64,000 nucleotides of DNA from Bacillus sp. cl95 (GCF_900115925.1 NZ_FOYF01000002.1:592194-656193), one strand, 5' to 3'. Shown: positions 8,532 to 18,444, counted from the stretch's first letter. Made by a program: numbers and translations. Notes: a model not told the origin generated them from the sequence alone.

Positions 8532-9842
8532 ATGGTAAAACCAGTAATTGCGATTGTTGGTAGACCTAACGTAGGTAAGTCAACGATTTTCAATAGGATT
8601 GTAGGAGAAAGAATATCAATTGTAGAAGATATCCCTGGTGTGACAAGGGACCGTATTTATAGCTCAGCAGAGTGGCTTACACATGACTTTAATATTATCG
8701 ATACAGGTGGAATAGATATTGGCGATGAGCCCTTCCTAGAGCAAATTCGCCAGCAGGCAGAAATTGCAATCGATGAAGCGGACGTTATTGTCTTTTTGAC
8801 AAATGGACGCGAGGGAGTAACCGCTGCAGATGAAGAGGTAGCAAGAATCCTTTATAAATCGAAAAAGCCAGTGGTTTTAGCAGTGAACAAAATCGATAAT
8901 CCTGAAATGCGTGATCAAATATACGACTTTTATGCTTTAGGATTTGGAGAACCATTCCCTATTTCAGGTTCACATGGACTTGGACTTGGAGATTTATTGG
9001 ACGAGGCTGCAAAGTATTTTCCGAAAGACAAGGGTGGAGATTACGACGAGGATGTAATCAAGTTCAGTCTTATCGGTCGTCCGAATGTAGGGAAATCATC
9101 GCTAGTGAATGCGATCCTTGGTGAAGAAAGAGTAATTGTTAGTAATATTGCAGGTACGACAAGGGATGCAGTTGACTCTCCATATGTTTTTGACGGGAAA
9201 GAATATGTCATCATCGATACAGCCGGTATGCGTAAAAAAGGTAAAGTATACGAAAGTACAGAAAGATACAGTGTTTTGCGAGCATTGCGTGCAATAGAGC
9301 GATCAGATGTTGTTCTCGTTGTTATCGACGGCGAAGAAGGCATTATTGAGCAGGACAAAAAAATTGCAGGCTATGCACATGAAGCGGGTAGAGCAATTGT
9401 TATTGTCGTCAACAAATGGGATGCTGTTGAAAAAGACGAAAAAACAATGAAATTGTTTGAACAAAAAATTAGGGAGCATTTCCTATTCCTTGATTATGCT
9501 CCGATTGTGTTCCTATCGGCAAAAACAAAGAAGCGTGTCCATACTTTATTACCAATGATTGATTTAGCAAGTGAAAATCACTCTTTGAGAGTTCAGACAA
9601 ATGTGCTTAACGATGTTATCATGGATGCGGTTGCCATGAATCCAACACCAACAGATAACGGCAAGCGCTTAAAAATTTACTATATGGCACAAGTTTCGGT
9701 TAAGCCACCAACATTCGTGGTGTTCGTTAACGAGCCAGAACTATTGCATTTCTCTTATGAACGATTCCTCGAGAACCGTATACGTGATACATTTGGGTTT
9801 GAAGGAACACCTATCAAAATCTATGCAAGAGAAAGAAAATAA
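8532..9842 (+). CDS. der: Ribosome biogenesis GTPase Der (EngA)
   Basis: Der is an essential GTPase with two tandem G domains that helps assemble the 50S ribosomal subunit. P-loops are at residues 10-18 and 182-190 (GRPNVGKST and GRPNVGKSS), DTGG and DTAG switch motifs follow each, and NKID and NKWD specificity motifs are present. A KH-like domain forms the C terminus. The ATG at 8532 gives 436 residues, the family length, and is correctly spaced from AAAGGGTG; a GTG nine bases upstream is inside the ribosome site. Confidence 0.98.
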   Translation: MVKPVIAIVGRPNVGKSTIFNRIVGERISIVEDIPGVTRDRIYSSAEWLTHDFNIIDTGGIDIGDEPFLEQIRQQAEIAIDEADVIVFLTNGREGVTAADEEVARILYKSKKPVVLAVNKIDNPEMRDQIYDFYALGFGEPFPISGSHGLGLGDLLDEAAKYFPKDKGGDYDEDVIKFSLIGRPNVGKSSLVNAILGEERVIVSNIAGTTRDAVDSPYVFDGKEYVIIDTAGMRKKGKVYESTERYSVLRALRAIERSDVVLVVIDGEEGIIEQDKKIAGYAHEAGRAIVIVVNKWDAVEKDEKTMKLFEQKIREHFLFLDYAPIVFLSAKTKKRVHTLLPMIDLASENHSLRVQTNVLNDVIMDAVAMNPTPTDNGKRLKIYYMAQVSVKPPTFVVFVNEPELLHFSYERFLENRIRDTFGFEGTPIKIYARERK

Positions 9843-9860
9843 GTAAAGGTTGTGATCGTG

Positions 9861-10913
9861 ATGCAGAAATCGCAAAAAGTTGTTTCTGTTATAGGTGCAG
9901 GGAGCTGGGGTACAGCTTTAGCGATGGTCCTTGCTGATAATCATCATGAAGTAAGGTTGTGGAGTCATAATGCTTTGCAAGCTGAAGAAATCAATCTCCA
10001 CCATACAAATAAGAAATATTTGCCTGAAATTAAATTGCCTGAAACCATTATTGGTTACTCATCACTTGAAGAAGCACTTTTTGGTGTTGAAATCATCATT
10101 TTAGCTGTACCTACTAAAGCTATTCGAGAAGTGCTAGGAAAAATCCGTCTAATACAAGAGAAGCCGCTTACTATTGTCCATGTGAGCAAAGGGATTGAAC
10201 CAGATTCTCTGATGCGTATTTCGGAAATGATTGAAGAAGAAATGCCTGGAGATTTATTGAAAGATGTTGTGGTCCTTTCAGGTCCAAGTCATGCTGAAGA
10301 GGTAAGCCTCCGTCATCCCACAACGGTAACAGTTTCTTCAAAAAACATGAGAGCAGCAGAAGAAGTTCAGGATTTATTTATTAATCAAAGCTTCCGAGTA
10401 TACACAAACCCTGATATTATTGGTGTTGAAATTGGCGGTGCATTAAAGAATATTATTGCCTTAGCTGCTGGCATCACTGATGGGTTAGGTTACGGGGATA
10501 ATGCAAAGGCGGCTCTTATTACAAGAGGTCTTGCGGAAATCGCACGACTAGGCACAAAAATGGGGGCTAATCCTCTTACCTTTTCAGGATTGACAGGGAT
10601 TGGTGACTTAATCGTTACATGTACGAGTGTTCATTCACGAAATTGGCGTGCTGGTCACCTTTTGGGCAAAGGTCATACTTTGCAGGAAGTCCTTGATAAC
10701 ATGGGAATGGTTGTAGAAGGGGTTCGGACAACCAAGGCAGCCCATCAGTTAGCTGAAAAGTATGAAGTGAATATGCCTATTACTTCTGCCCTTTATGATG
10801 TACTGTTTAATGGAGTTGATCCTAAGTCAGGAGTGGACATTCTGATGGCTCGTGGAAAAACTCATGAAATGGAAGATTTAGCGAATATCGTGGGAGAAAA
10901 GACAACTGAATAA
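9861..10913 (+). CDS. gpsA: Glycerol-3-phosphate dehydrogenase [NAD(P)+]
   Basis: The enzyme reduces dihydroxyacetone phosphate to sn-glycerol 3-phosphate, the backbone for phospholipids. The dinucleotide-binding GAGSWGTALA is at residues 12-21, and the catalytic-domain motifs GGALKNIIALAAG and GLTGIGDL are present. The product is about 350 residues. The ATG at 9861 or the GTG three bases before it is the likely start. It is 18 bases after der, probably in the same transcript, an order shared with B. subtilis. Confidence 0.97.
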   Translation: MQKSQKVVSVIGAGSWGTALAMVLADNHHEVRLWSHNALQAEEINLHHTNKKYLPEIKLPETIIGYSSLEEALFGVEIIILAVPTKAIREVLGKIRLIQEKPLTIVHVSKGIEPDSLMRISEMIEEEMPGDLLKDVVVLSGPSHAEEVSLRHPTTVTVSSKNMRAAEEVQDLFINQSFRVYTNPDIIGVEIGGALKNIIALAAGITDGLGYGDNAKAALITRGLAEIARLGTKMGANPLTFSGLTGIGDLIVTCTSVHSRNWRAGHLLGKGHTLQEVLDNMGMVVEGVRTTKAAHQLAEKYEVNMPITSALYDVLFNGVDPKSGVDILMARGKTHEMEDLANIVGEKTTE

Positions 10914-10930
10914 GAGCCTTTCAAAAAATA

Positions 10931-11083
10931 GGCTATGTTAAAGGACATTGGTGATTTTAAGAAGAGACCCCACAGGAGCGCTAGCGACGAGGAGGCTCGG
11001 CGAATGTCCCCAAGACGAATTTGCTAATTCGTTACGGAAATCAGCGTCTGTAGCGGAAATCAACAGGCATTTTTAACAGCGCC
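10931..11083. repeat. Intergenic repeat family R, copy 1
   Basis: A 153-bp element with inverted ends: GGCTATGTTAAA on the left and TTTTAACAGCGCC on the right. Inside are a CCCCACAGGAGCGCTAGCG segment, a CCAAGACGAATTTGCTAATT block and AGCGGAAATCAACAGGCA. The last two blocks recur almost unchanged in the copy at 57693-58014. It contains no gene and can fold into one long hairpin. It fills most of the gap after gpsA. Confidence 0.72.
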
Positions 11084-11207
11084 AAAAAATAATGGCTAAA
11101 ACCCCTTTGTACTAGGCATTTGAGGATACCTTTTGGGTTTGAAATGCATACAATGCAACGAAGCATACTGGTAAATTGAATTTGTGTTTGGGTTTTTAGT
11201 CGCAAAG

Positions 11208-11252
11208 GACTGAAGTAAGGATCTCGCCCCTCTTTACTTCGGTCTTTTTTTT
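11208..11252 (+). terminator. Terminator upstream of yphE
   Basis: GACTGAAGTAA pairs with TTACTTCGGTC (one G-U) and is followed by about nine T. It lies 290 bases after gpsA, beyond the repeat, and likely ends the der-gpsA transcript. Confidence 0.82.
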
Positions 11253-11276
11253 GCTTGTACCTATAGATAATCACTA

Positions 11277-11285
11277 TGTTATAAT
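11277..11285 (+). promoter_or_regulatory. Extended -10 promoter for yphE
   Basis: TG-N-TATAAT is a full extended -10 element just after the upstream terminator and about 27 bases before the yphE start. A clear -35 is not seen. Confidence 0.5.
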
Positions 11286-11311
11286 AACACTCGAAATAAG
11301 GAGGGGTTAAT

Positions 11312-11509
11312 TTGTCACCGGCACTATTCAAGATGTGGATATCTCTTGCGGCTATGGGCATGATGTTCTTAGCTATTATTACTATTTATTTTAGCAGATA
11401 TAAGCTTAAGGGTTTCTTTCGCTTAATTACTGCTTTCATTGCTTATGCGTTCATGATCGTTTCAGGAATTATTATAGTCATTGTTGTCTTCAGCGGACCG
11501 ACAGGATGA
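11312..11509 (+). CDS. yphE: Small membrane protein YphE (DUF2768 family)
   Basis: A 65-residue protein with two hydrophobic segments (about residues 6-25 and 38-60), matching the DUF2768/YphE proteins found in this position in Bacillus. The start is a TTG preceded by AAGGAGGGG at good spacing. It is followed by the lipoprotein yphF after 32 bases. Its role is unknown. Confidence 0.83.
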   Translation: MSPALFKMWISLAAMGMMFLAIITIYFSRYKLKGFFRLITAFIAYAFMIVSGIIIVIVVFSGPTG

Positions 11510-11541
11510 TGGAAATTACATATTATTGAAGGAATGATAGA

Positions 11542-12252
11542 ATGAATCTCAAAAAAATATTTGTTATGATTCTGCTTATAGCATCTTTTCTCTCAGGGTG
11601 TATGTATCCTGATGCAGAATTAGAAAAGAATCAGGTTCCATACCAAGATCAAATTGATTCTGTGCAAAGAGCAGTAAATCAATTTCAACAAGATAATGGC
11701 GGGATTTTGCCAATTAAGACAAAAGATGCAACTACTCCGATCTATCAAAAATATCCGATAGATTTTCAAAGAGTTGTCCCGAAATATCTTGCAGAACCAC
11801 CAGGGAATTCATTTGAAAATGGTGGGATTTTTCAATATGTGATTCTCGATGCAGAAACAAAACCAACGGTAAAATTGATTGATTTAAGGATAGCTGAAAA
11901 AATTCGTGATATAAAAATCCGATTGCAAACTCAGCAATATCCTCCTTTTGATAAAGAAATTGCAAAAAACGTTTACACACTAAATTTTAAAAAACTAGGA
12001 TATAAAGAAACTCCCTTTGTAGTGAGTCCTTATACAAATCAAAATCTTTCCTTTGTCATTGATGGCCAAGGTGAGGTTTATGTTGATTATCGAAGCGATT
12101 TATTTGCAGAAATTTCTAAGTCTAAGCGGGATTTGAAACCAGGAGAAGACATCCGCTTTATTCTAGCTGAGAAATCTATGATTGTTCCAGCTTTCTCTTT
12201 GCCGTATACGATTGATTTGGAGACAAATGAGCCAGTCTTTTTATCTAAATAG
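11542..12252 (+). CDS. yphF: Lipoprotein YphF
   Basis: The 236-residue protein starts with a lipoprotein signal (MNLKKIFVMILLIASFLSGC), with the lipobox LSGC placing the acylated cysteine at residue 20. The mature part has no recognised enzyme motif and resembles the YphF family of Bacillus. It should be anchored on the outer face of the membrane. It shares a transcript with yphE and is closed by a strong hairpin. Function is unknown. Confidence 0.88.
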   Translation: MNLKKIFVMILLIASFLSGCMYPDAELEKNQVPYQDQIDSVQRAVNQFQQDNGGILPIKTKDATTPIYQKYPIDFQRVVPKYLAEPPGNSFENGGIFQYVILDAETKPTVKLIDLRIAEKIRDIKIRLQTQQYPPFDKEIAKNVYTLNFKKLGYKETPFVVSPYTNQNLSFVIDGQGEVYVDYRSDLFAEISKSKRDLKPGEDIRFILAEKSMIVPAFSLPYTIDLETNEPVFLSK

Positions 12253-12256
12253 TCAT

Positions 12257-12300
12257 AACCCTTTTCCTACGAAATATATTGTAGGAGAAGGGTTTTTTTT
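12257..12300 (+). terminator. Terminator after yphF
   Basis: AACCCTTTTCCTAC pairs with GTAGGAGAAGGGTT (one G-T) with a 10-base loop and eight T. Confidence 0.92.
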
Positions 12301-12386
12301 ATGGAAGAAATGAAAAGGTACAAACCCGGAAAATAGCAGACATGCAATGATTTTTATATAAGGGGGTAAAAAAATATTAAAAAGTT

Positions 12387-12416
12387 GTCATAACAATATA
12401 GGACAACATCATAAAT
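12387..12416 (+). promoter_or_regulatory. Candidate SigE-type promoter for spoIVA
   Basis: GTCATAA at 12387 and CATAAAT at 12410 resemble mother-cell SigE -35 and -10 elements with 16-bp spacing. spoIVA is SigE-dependent in B. subtilis. The match is by eye only. Confidence 0.35.
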
Positions 12417-12485
12417 ATATACTGTCCAAAAATACCTAGAAGGATATTATTATCCCACTTTACTCTATGATCGGGAGGGGATCAT

Positions 12486-13964
12486 TTGGAAAAGGTTGAT
12501 ATTTTCAATGATATTGCCGAAAGAACAGGCGGCGATATTTATTTAGGAGTAGTAGGTGCAGTGCGAACTGGGAAATCCACTTTCATTAAAAAGTTTATGG
12601 AGCTAGTTGTATTGCCTAACATGAGCAATGAGGCAGATAGAGCCAGAACGCTTGATGAGCTTCCGCAAAGTGCAGCAGGAAAGACAATCATGACGACTGA
12701 ACCGAAATTCGTACCGAATCAAGCTGCCTCCATCTATGTGGGAGAAGGACTTGAAGTCAACATTAGATTAGTAGACTGTGTTGGATATACGGTACCAGGT
12801 GCAAAAGGTTATGAAGATGAGAATGGCCCAAGAATGATCACTACGCCATGGTATGAAGAGCCTATTCCATTCCATGAAGCTGCAGAGATTGGAACAAGAA
12901 AAGTAATCCAGGAACACTCTACAATCGGCGTTGTGATTACAACAGACGGCTCAATTGGGGAAATTCCTCGTAACAGCTATCTCGAAGCAGAAGAAAGAGT
13001 TATTGCTGAATTGAAAGAAGTTGGGAAACCTTTCATTATGGTTGTGAATAGTGCCCAGCCGCACCATCCAAATACAGAGTCTTTACGTCAGAACTTATCC
13101 GATAAATACGACATTCCTGTGCTTGCGATGAGTGTTGAGAGCATGAGAGAGTCTGATGTGCTCAATGTTTTAAGAGAGGCATTATATGAGTTCCCAGTAC
13201 TTGAAGTAAATGTTAATCTTCCAAGCTGGGTAATGGTCTTAAGAGAAAATCATTGGTTAAGAGAAAATTATCAAGAAGCTGTAAGGGAAACGGTAAAAGA
13301 CATTAAGAGACTAAGAGACGTGGATCGTGTCGTACAACAATTCAGTGATTTCGAATTCATTGATCGAGCTGGATTAGCTGGAATTGAGATGGGTCAAGGG
13401 GTAGCGGAAATCGATTTATTTGCTCCAGATGACCTTTACGATGATATTCTAAAAGAAGTTGTAGGCGTCGAAATTCGTGGCAAAGATCATCTGTTAGAAC
13501 TAATGCAAGACTTTGCTCATGCCAAGGCAGAGTATGATCATATTTCAGATGCATTGAAAATGGTTAAGCAAACGGGCTACGGAATCGCTTCCCCATCGCT
13601 TGCTGATATGAGCCTGGAAGAACCGGAAATCATTAGGCAGGGCGCGAGATTTGGTGTCCGTTTGAAAGCAGTGGCACCATCTATTCACATGATTAAAGTG
13701 GATGTGGAATCTGAATTTGCTCCAATCATTGGTACCGAAAAACAAAGCGAAGAGCTGGTTAGGTACTTAATGCAAGATTTTGAGGATGATCCACTATCGA
13801 TTTGGAATTCTGATATCTTTGGGCGTAGCCTAAGTTCAATCGTAAGAGAGGGTATCCAAGCGAAATTATCGCTTATGCCAGAGAATGCTCGTTATAAGTT
13901 GAAAGAAACGCTAGAAAGAATCATTAATGAAGGTTCTGGCGGACTGATCGCGATTATCCTTTAA
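12486..13964 (+). CDS. spoIVA: Stage IV sporulation protein A (spore coat ATPase)
   Basis: SpoIVA is the ATP-hydrolysing protein that polymerises on the forespore surface as the basement layer of the spore coat and is also needed for cortex formation. The 492-residue sequence is very close to B. subtilis SpoIVA. It has the Walker A GAVRTGKST at residues 24-32 and the C-terminal region (GGLIAIIL) that anchors it through SpoVM. The start is TTG behind CGGGAGGGG, as MEKVDIF matches the known N terminus. It is a monocistronic unit with its own terminator. Confidence 0.98.
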   Translation: MEKVDIFNDIAERTGGDIYLGVVGAVRTGKSTFIKKFMELVVLPNMSNEADRARTLDELPQSAAGKTIMTTEPKFVPNQAASIYVGEGLEVNIRLVDCVGYTVPGAKGYEDENGPRMITTPWYEEPIPFHEAAEIGTRKVIQEHSTIGVVITTDGSIGEIPRNSYLEAEERVIAELKEVGKPFIMVVNSAQPHHPNTESLRQNLSDKYDIPVLAMSVESMRESDVLNVLREALYEFPVLEVNVNLPSWVMVLRENHWLRENYQEAVRETVKDIKRLRDVDRVVQQFSDFEFIDRAGLAGIEMGQGVAEIDLFAPDDLYDDILKEVVGVEIRGKDHLLELMQDFAHAKAEYDHISDALKMVKQTGYGIASPSLADMSLEEPEIIRQGARFGVRLKAVAPSIHMIKVDVESEFAPIIGTEKQSEELVRYLMQDFEDDPLSIWNSDIFGRSLSSIVREGIQAKLSLMPENARYKLKETLERIINEGSGGLIAIIL

Positions 13965-13968
13965 TTAG

Positions 13969-13994
13969 AGGCTCCGTTTAGGAGTCTTTTTTTT
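13969..13994 (+). terminator. Terminator after spoIVA
   Basis: AGGCTCC pairs with GGAGTCT around GTTTA and is followed by eight T. Confidence 0.85.
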
Positions 13995-14369
13995 GGGTAA
14001 AAAAGATAAGCGCAAAACCATTGTTAAAGGCATTGTCAAGTACTGCGCCAAGAGGATTCAACAATAAATGACAGGAAATTACATAATTCTAGTGAAAATG
14101 AAAAGATTGGCATCTTTTCTATAAATTTTCTTGATATGCAGATTTTAATGTGATAATCTTTTAACAGAATTATTGTTGCAACGATAAAACCCTTGATTTT
14201 ATTGGGTTTTTATAAAAAAATAGATTGAAATCTGTTGTAAGATGTTTTAAGATAGCACTGTCAACAAAATACGTTGCAACGTATAGAATTGATGAAATTT
14301 GTTTAGAAATGTAGATAAGTAATCTTATTTACTAAGTTTTTGAAAAATTTTTGGGAGGAGGTGAATGGC
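13995..14369. other. Long leader region of hbs with twin palindromes
   Basis: This 375-bp gene-free stretch before hbs is AT-rich. It holds two palindromes centred on GTTGCAAC: TATTGTTGCAACGATA at 14171-14186 (one mismatched pair) and the perfect ATACGTTGCAACGTAT at 14269-14284, with centres 98 bp apart. A possible promoter TTGATA (14131) with GATAAT (about 14152) lies just before the first. hbs of B. subtilis has several promoters, so a complex regulatory region is expected. Confidence 0.5.
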
Positions 14370-14642
14370 ATGAACAAAACAGAACTTATTAACGCAGTTG
14401 CTGAGGCTAGTGAACTTTCTAAGAAAGACGCTACTAAAGCAGTTGATGCTGTATTCGATGCTATTTTAGACGCATTGAAAAATGGCGATAAAGTACAATT
14501 AATCGGTTTCGGAAACTTCGAAGTACGTGAGCGTGCTGCACGTAAAGGTCGTAACCCACAAACTGGGGATGAGATCGAAATCGCTGCAAGCAAGGTTCCT
14601 GCTTTCAAACCAGGTAAAGCGCTTAAAGACGCAGTGAAATAA
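14370..14642 (+). CDS. hbs: DNA-binding protein HU
   Basis: A 90-residue histone-like nucleoid protein, [20 protein letters not shown], with the DNA-binding arm [12 protein letters not shown] and the signature [20 protein letters not shown] bends and compacts DNA and is essential in B. subtilis. The ATG follows GGGAGGAGGTG; an in-frame upstream ATG at 14340 lies before the ribosome site and is rejected. It is followed by a strong terminator. The position between spoIVA and folE is conserved. Confidence 0.98.
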   Translation: MNKTELINAVAEASELSKKDATKAVDAVFDAILDALKNGDKVQLIGFGNFEVRERAARKGRNPQTGDEIEIAASKVPAFKPGKALKDAVK

Positions 14643-14680
14643 TTACATACCATTTTCTGCTTTTAGCGTATGCTTGAGCA

Positions 14681-14708
14681 AAGGCCGCGGAGAAATCTGC
14701 GGCCTTTT
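14681..14708 (+). terminator. Terminator after hbs
   Basis: GGCCGCGGA pairs with TCTGCGGCC around a short A-rich loop, followed by TTTTA. It is the most GC-rich hairpin of the region. Confidence 0.88.
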
Positions 14709-14827
14709 ACATTTCTTCTTTTTGATTCGCATTCCTTTTGACAAACAAGGACTTTGCCTGACATGAAAAGGGTATGCTAATATGGAGAATGCATACATAT
14801 AAGTGGTGGTTCATAGGAGGAAACAAC

Positions 14828-15394
14828 ATGTCAAATATAAATCGCGCCCAAATTGAAGAGGCGGTTCGTTTAATTTTAGAAGCAATCGGTGAAGATCCAA
14901 ATCGTGAAGGGTTATTGGATACGCCAAAGCGAGTAGCAAAAATGTACGAAGAAGTTTTCAGTGGTCTAAATCAAGATCCAAAGGAATATTTTGAAACGGT
15001 ATTTGGAGAAGAACACGAGGAACTCGTTTTAGTAAAAGATATTCCATTTTACTCTACTTGCGAACATCACCTAGTTCCCTTTTTCGGCAAAGCACACGTA
15101 GCTTATATCCCTCGTGGTGGAAGGGTTACTGGATTAAGTAAGCTTGCAAGGGCTGTAGAGGCTGTTGCTAAGAGACCCCAGTTACAGGAAAGAATTACTT
15201 CAACGATTGCGGATAGTATAAAAGAAAAGCTTGATCCACATGGTGTAATGGTAGTCGTGGAAGCTGAACACATGTGCATGACAATGCGAGGCGTTAAAAA
15301 ACCAGGTTCTAAAACGGTTACTTCAGCCGTTCGAGGAGTTTTCGCTAAAGATGCACGTGCACGGTCAGAGGTACTTACATTCATCAAGGGATAA
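14828..15394 (+). CDS. folE: GTP cyclohydrolase I
   Basis: The enzyme opens GTP to 7,8-dihydroneopterin triphosphate, the first step to tetrahydrofolate and queuosine precursors. The 188-residue sequence has the zinc and active-site segments [20 protein letters not shown] and the C-terminal HMCMTMRGV motif, which carries the third zinc ligand. The ATG follows AGGAGGAAACAAC; upstream in-frame codons lack a site. It is cotranscribed with mtrB, as in B. subtilis where the gene is also called mtrA. Confidence 0.97.
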   Translation: MSNINRAQIEEAVRLILEAIGEDPNREGLLDTPKRVAKMYEEVFSGLNQDPKEYFETVFGEEHEELVLVKDIPFYSTCEHHLVPFFGKAHVAYIPRGGRVTGLSKLARAVEAVAKRPQLQERITSTIADSIKEKLDPHGVMVVVEAEHMCMTMRGVKKPGSKTVTSAVRGVFAKDARARSEVLTFIKG

Positions 15395-15435
15395 TAATCG
15401 GAGAAGATGGTAGCACTATTTAAAGGGGTGAAACA

Positions 15436-15672
15436 ATGGAAAAACAGCGTGTTTCCTTAAACGGTGAATATGTAGTCATTAAAGCTGTTGAAGATGGAGT
15501 GAATGTAATCGGCCTTACAAGAGGTACAGATACAAAGTTTCATCATTCAGAGAAGTTGGATAAGGGTGAAGTGATGATCGCGCAATTTACAGAACATACT
15601 TCGGCAATTAAGATTAGAGGGAATGCTACCATTTTAACTTGCTTCGGTGAAGTCACGAGCGAAACTAAGTAA
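15436..15672 (+). CDS. mtrB: trp RNA-binding attenuation protein (TRAP)
   Basis: TRAP forms an 11-subunit ring that, with bound tryptophan, wraps RNA carrying spaced GAG/UAG triplets and attenuates or blocks translation of trp genes. The 78-residue sequence is close to B. subtilis TRAP. It includes the core [20 protein letters not shown] and [12 protein letters not shown], with the lysines and arginine that contact RNA, and the GTD and HTSAIK parts of the tryptophan pocket. It lies 41 bases after folE. No trp structural gene is in this window. Confidence 0.97.
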   Translation: MEKQRVSLNGEYVVIKAVEDGVNVIGLTRGTDTKFHHSEKLDKGEVMIAQFTEHTSAIKIRGNATILTCFGEVTSETK

Positions 15673-15896
15673 TGACAAGGTGGCTGCTAGTCAGTACTCT
15701 CAATAATCATACTAACTTGTTCGGGTTTTTATTTTGTGCAAGAATGACCAATTAATTTTCATTTATGTTATAATGGGGACTGTTTGATATTAATATTACA
15801 CATACTTGTAAGCGCATAATTGACAGCCAAATAAATAAAAATGATCCGAAATAAATACATAATCGTTAATACTTCGTGGAAACAAGGGTGATGAGA

Positions 15897-16733
15897 GTGC
15901 AGGACATTCGAAATAAAATAGCTGAAATGAAGGAACAGGTAGAACAGAAGGTTCTTCATCCTTATTTGCTTAAGTATATACAAGCACCGGTCATCGATGA
16001 GGATAAACTTCTTTTACTCATTTCCGTATTGGACAAACTCGAATTGTCTTATCCAAAGCTCAAGAATTATGTGATAACAACAATGTTAATACAGATTGCT
16101 CTTGATACACACGAATATGTTTCAAATGGCCCTTTGACGGCGAGCAATGGTGCTGAAGATGGTCTAAAAGCCCGTCAATTGAATGTATTGGCTGGTGATT
16201 ATTACAGCGGCTTATATTATAAACTTCTTGCGGATATGGATGAAATAATGGTAATCCGAGCATTGGCAGAAGGAATTAAAGATGTAAATGAACAAAAAAT
16301 TTCTGTCTATCAGAAGGATATGGAAGACATTGAAAAGCTAATCGCAGGCATGAAGATAATTGAAGGTGCATTATTAATCAGGCTGACAGATTTGCTGAAG
16401 GTTTCAAATTGGAATGATATCATTCTTAATTTCTTACTGGTGAAACGCTTGCTCTCTGAAAAAGGACTATTTATTTCAGGTAGACATTCGATGTTTTTTA
16501 ATGCACTTAAGAAAATTCTATTTCCTAAAAATGAAGCAACACAAAAAGAACTTTCTAAAGAACAGCAAAACTATCTTTTGCTTATCTGTGACCGTTATAT
16601 TGATTTTTCAATCGGACTTGTAACAGAAAGATTGAATCATTTTGAAGATGGAAATGAAATATTGGAAAATCAAATCTTATCTGTTTTTAACGGACACCAT
16701 TCAATTGCAAAAACACTTGTGGAAGAAGGTTAA
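15897..16733 (+). CDS. hepS: Heptaprenyl diphosphate synthase component I
   Basis: HepS is the small regulatory subunit that joins HepT to make heptaprenyl diphosphate, the side chain of menaquinone-7. The 278-residue protein is alpha-helical and has the conserved [21 protein letters not shown] stretch in two overlapping parts near residues 21-40. I favour the GTG at 15897: it is 6-8 bases from AAGGGTG and gives the MQDI start seen in the family. The ATG at 15891 abuts the ribosome site. Six bases separate it from menG. Confidence 0.93.
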   Translation: MQDIRNKIAEMKEQVEQKVLHPYLLKYIQAPVIDEDKLLLLISVLDKLELSYPKLKNYVITTMLIQIALDTHEYVSNGPLTASNGAEDGLKARQLNVLAGDYYSGLYYKLLADMDEIMVIRALAEGIKDVNEQKISVYQKDMEDIEKLIAGMKIIEGALLIRLTDLLKVSNWNDIILNFLLVKRLLSEKGLFISGRHSMFFNALKKILFPKNEATQKELSKEQQNYLLLICDRYIDFSIGLVTERLNHFEDGNEILENQILSVFNGHHSIAKTLVEEG

Positions 16734-16738
16734 CATAC

Positions 16739-17440
16739 ATGAGTCAGTCAAAAGAGGAAAGGGTTCATGGCGTCTTTGAAAAAATCTATGAAAACTACGA
16801 TAAGATGAATTCTGTCATCAGTTTTCAGCAACACTTAAAGTGGCGCAATGAAACGATGAAGAAGATGAACGTTCAAGAAGGGGCCAAGGCGCTGGATGTG
16901 TGCTGTGGAACTGCAGATTGGACAATCGCTTTAGCTCAGGCAGTCGGAGAAAAAGGGCATGTTACAGGGCTAGATTTTAGTAAGAATATGCTTAAAATCG
17001 GCCAAGAAAAAATCGATAGCATGAAACTCGGGCAAGTTAAATTGATTCATGGGAACGCTATGGAACTTCCATTCGATGACAATTCCTTTGACTATGTGAC
17101 AATCGGATTTGGATTAAGAAACGTGCCTGACTATTTGCAAGTCTTAAAGGAAATGCATCGTGTTCTGAAACCAGGTGGCATTGCAGTCTGTTTGGAAACG
17201 TCTCAACCAACAGTGTTTGGCTTCAAACAAATTTTCAATATTTATTTCCGCTTTATTATGCCGATCTTCGGCAAGCTTTTTGCAAAAAGCTATAAAGAAT
17301 ATTCTTGGTTACAAGAATCGGCCCGTGATTTTCCGGGAATAAAAGAACTAGCGAAGTTATTTGAAAATGCTGGATTCAAAGATGTATGGTATAAACCATT
17401 TAACGGTGGAGTTGCAGCCGTCCATATAGGCAAAAAGTGA
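16739..17440 (+). CDS. menG: Demethylmenaquinone methyltransferase
   Basis: The SAM-dependent enzyme methylates demethylmenaquinone in the last step of menaquinone synthesis (also called menH, gerCB or ubiE). The 233-residue protein shows the SAM-binding [15 protein letters not shown] near residue 51 and the UbiE signatures GLRNVPDY and the later [10 protein letters not shown] segment. It sits between hepS and hepT, the two subunits that make its substrate's tail, in one operon. Confidence 0.97.
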   Translation: MSQSKEERVHGVFEKIYENYDKMNSVISFQQHLKWRNETMKKMNVQEGAKALDVCCGTADWTIALAQAVGEKGHVTGLDFSKNMLKIGQEKIDSMKLGQVKLIHGNAMELPFDDNSFDYVTIGFGLRNVPDYLQVLKEMHRVLKPGGIAVCLETSQPTVFGFKQIFNIYFRFIMPIFGKLFAKSYKEYSWLQESARDFPGIKELAKLFENAGFKDVWYKPFNGGVAAVHIGKK

Positions 17441-17481
17441 CGATTATAAGAAGATGCGATAATAAAGCTGGGTGAATTGAA

Positions 17482-18444
17482 ATGAAATTAAAGATGATGT
17501 ACTCATTTTTAAATTCGGATATTAATTTAATTGAGAAGAAACTTGAAGAGACCATACAAGCTGAGTCTCTACTTTTGCGTCAAGCATCACTGCATACACT
17601 CCAGGCAGGGGGGAAAAGAATTCGCCCTGTCTTTGTTTTGCTCGCAGCCAAGTTTGGAAAATACGATATAAATGTGATTAGCAATGTTGCTGTAGCATTG
17701 GAACTCATTCACATGGCTTCTCTTGTGCATGACGATGTCATTGATGATGCGGATCTTCGTCGCGGACAACCAACCATTAAGTCAAAGTGGGATAATCGAA
17801 TTGCTATGTATACTGGTGATTATATTTTTGCATTATCACTTGAGTTGATGACAAGCATAGACAAAGCTGAGGCCCACAAAATACTTTCTAATACGATTGT
17901 TGAAGTGTGCATAGGTGAAATAGACCAAATTCAAGATAAGTTTCGTTATGATCAAAATTTACGCACTTATCTCAGGAGAATAAAGCGTAAGACAGCCCTC
18001 TTAATCGCCGCAAGCTGTCAGCTTGGAGCTGTCTCTGCAAATGCTGACGCTTTTGTTCATACTCGATTATATCGCTTTGGCTATTATGTGGGCATGGCGT
18101 TTCAAATAACTGATGATGTTTTGGATTTCACTGCAACTGAAAAGGAACTTGGTAAACCAGCTGGCAGTGACCTTTTGAGTGGGAATATCACACTACCTGT
18201 TTTATATGCTATGGAAAATCCTGAAATACGAAATGAAATCCACCGTGTCAATGAAAATACAAAACCGGAAGATATGCTAAAAGTAATTGAACTCATCAAA
18301 AATTCGGGAGCAATCGAGAAATCTATGCGTGTGAGTGCCCTATATTTAGATAAGGCACTACGCATTCTTGAAGAACTTCCTCAAAACAAGGCGAGAAAAG
18401 CCCTGCGTGACATAGCTCGATTCATTGGTAAGCGTAAGTATTAA
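17482..18444 (+). CDS. hepT: Heptaprenyl diphosphate synthase component II
   Basis: The catalytic trans-prenyltransferase subunit extends farnesyl diphosphate with isopentenyl diphosphate. The first aspartate-rich motif HDDVIDD is at residues 83-89 and the second, TDDVLDF, near 211-216; GGKRIRP binds the diphosphate near 43-49. At 320 residues it is the family size. The ATG follows GGGTGAATTGA. It completes the hepS-menG-hepT operon; its isoprenoid substrates depend on fni earlier in the window. Confidence 0.97.
   Translation: MKLKMMYSFLNSDINLIEKKLEETIQAESLLLRQASLHTLQAGGKRIRPVFVLLAAKFGKYDINVISNVAVALELIHMASLVHDDVIDDADLRRGQPTIKSKWDNRIAMYTGDYIFALSLELMTSIDKAEAHKILSNTIVEVCIGEIDQIQDKFRYDQNLRTYLRRIKRKTALLIAASCQLGAVSANADAFVHTRLYRFGYYVGMAFQITDDVLDFTATEKELGKPAGSDLLSGNITLPVLYAMENPEIRNEIHRVNENTKPEDMLKVIELIKNSGAIEKSMRVSALYLDKALRILEELPQNKARKALRDIARFIGKRKY

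Noticed and set aside
11041-11361. 106-codon minus-strand open frame overlapping yphE
   Set aside because: It crosses a strong plus-strand terminator and the repeat end, has no ribosome site, and covers the start of a better-supported gene.
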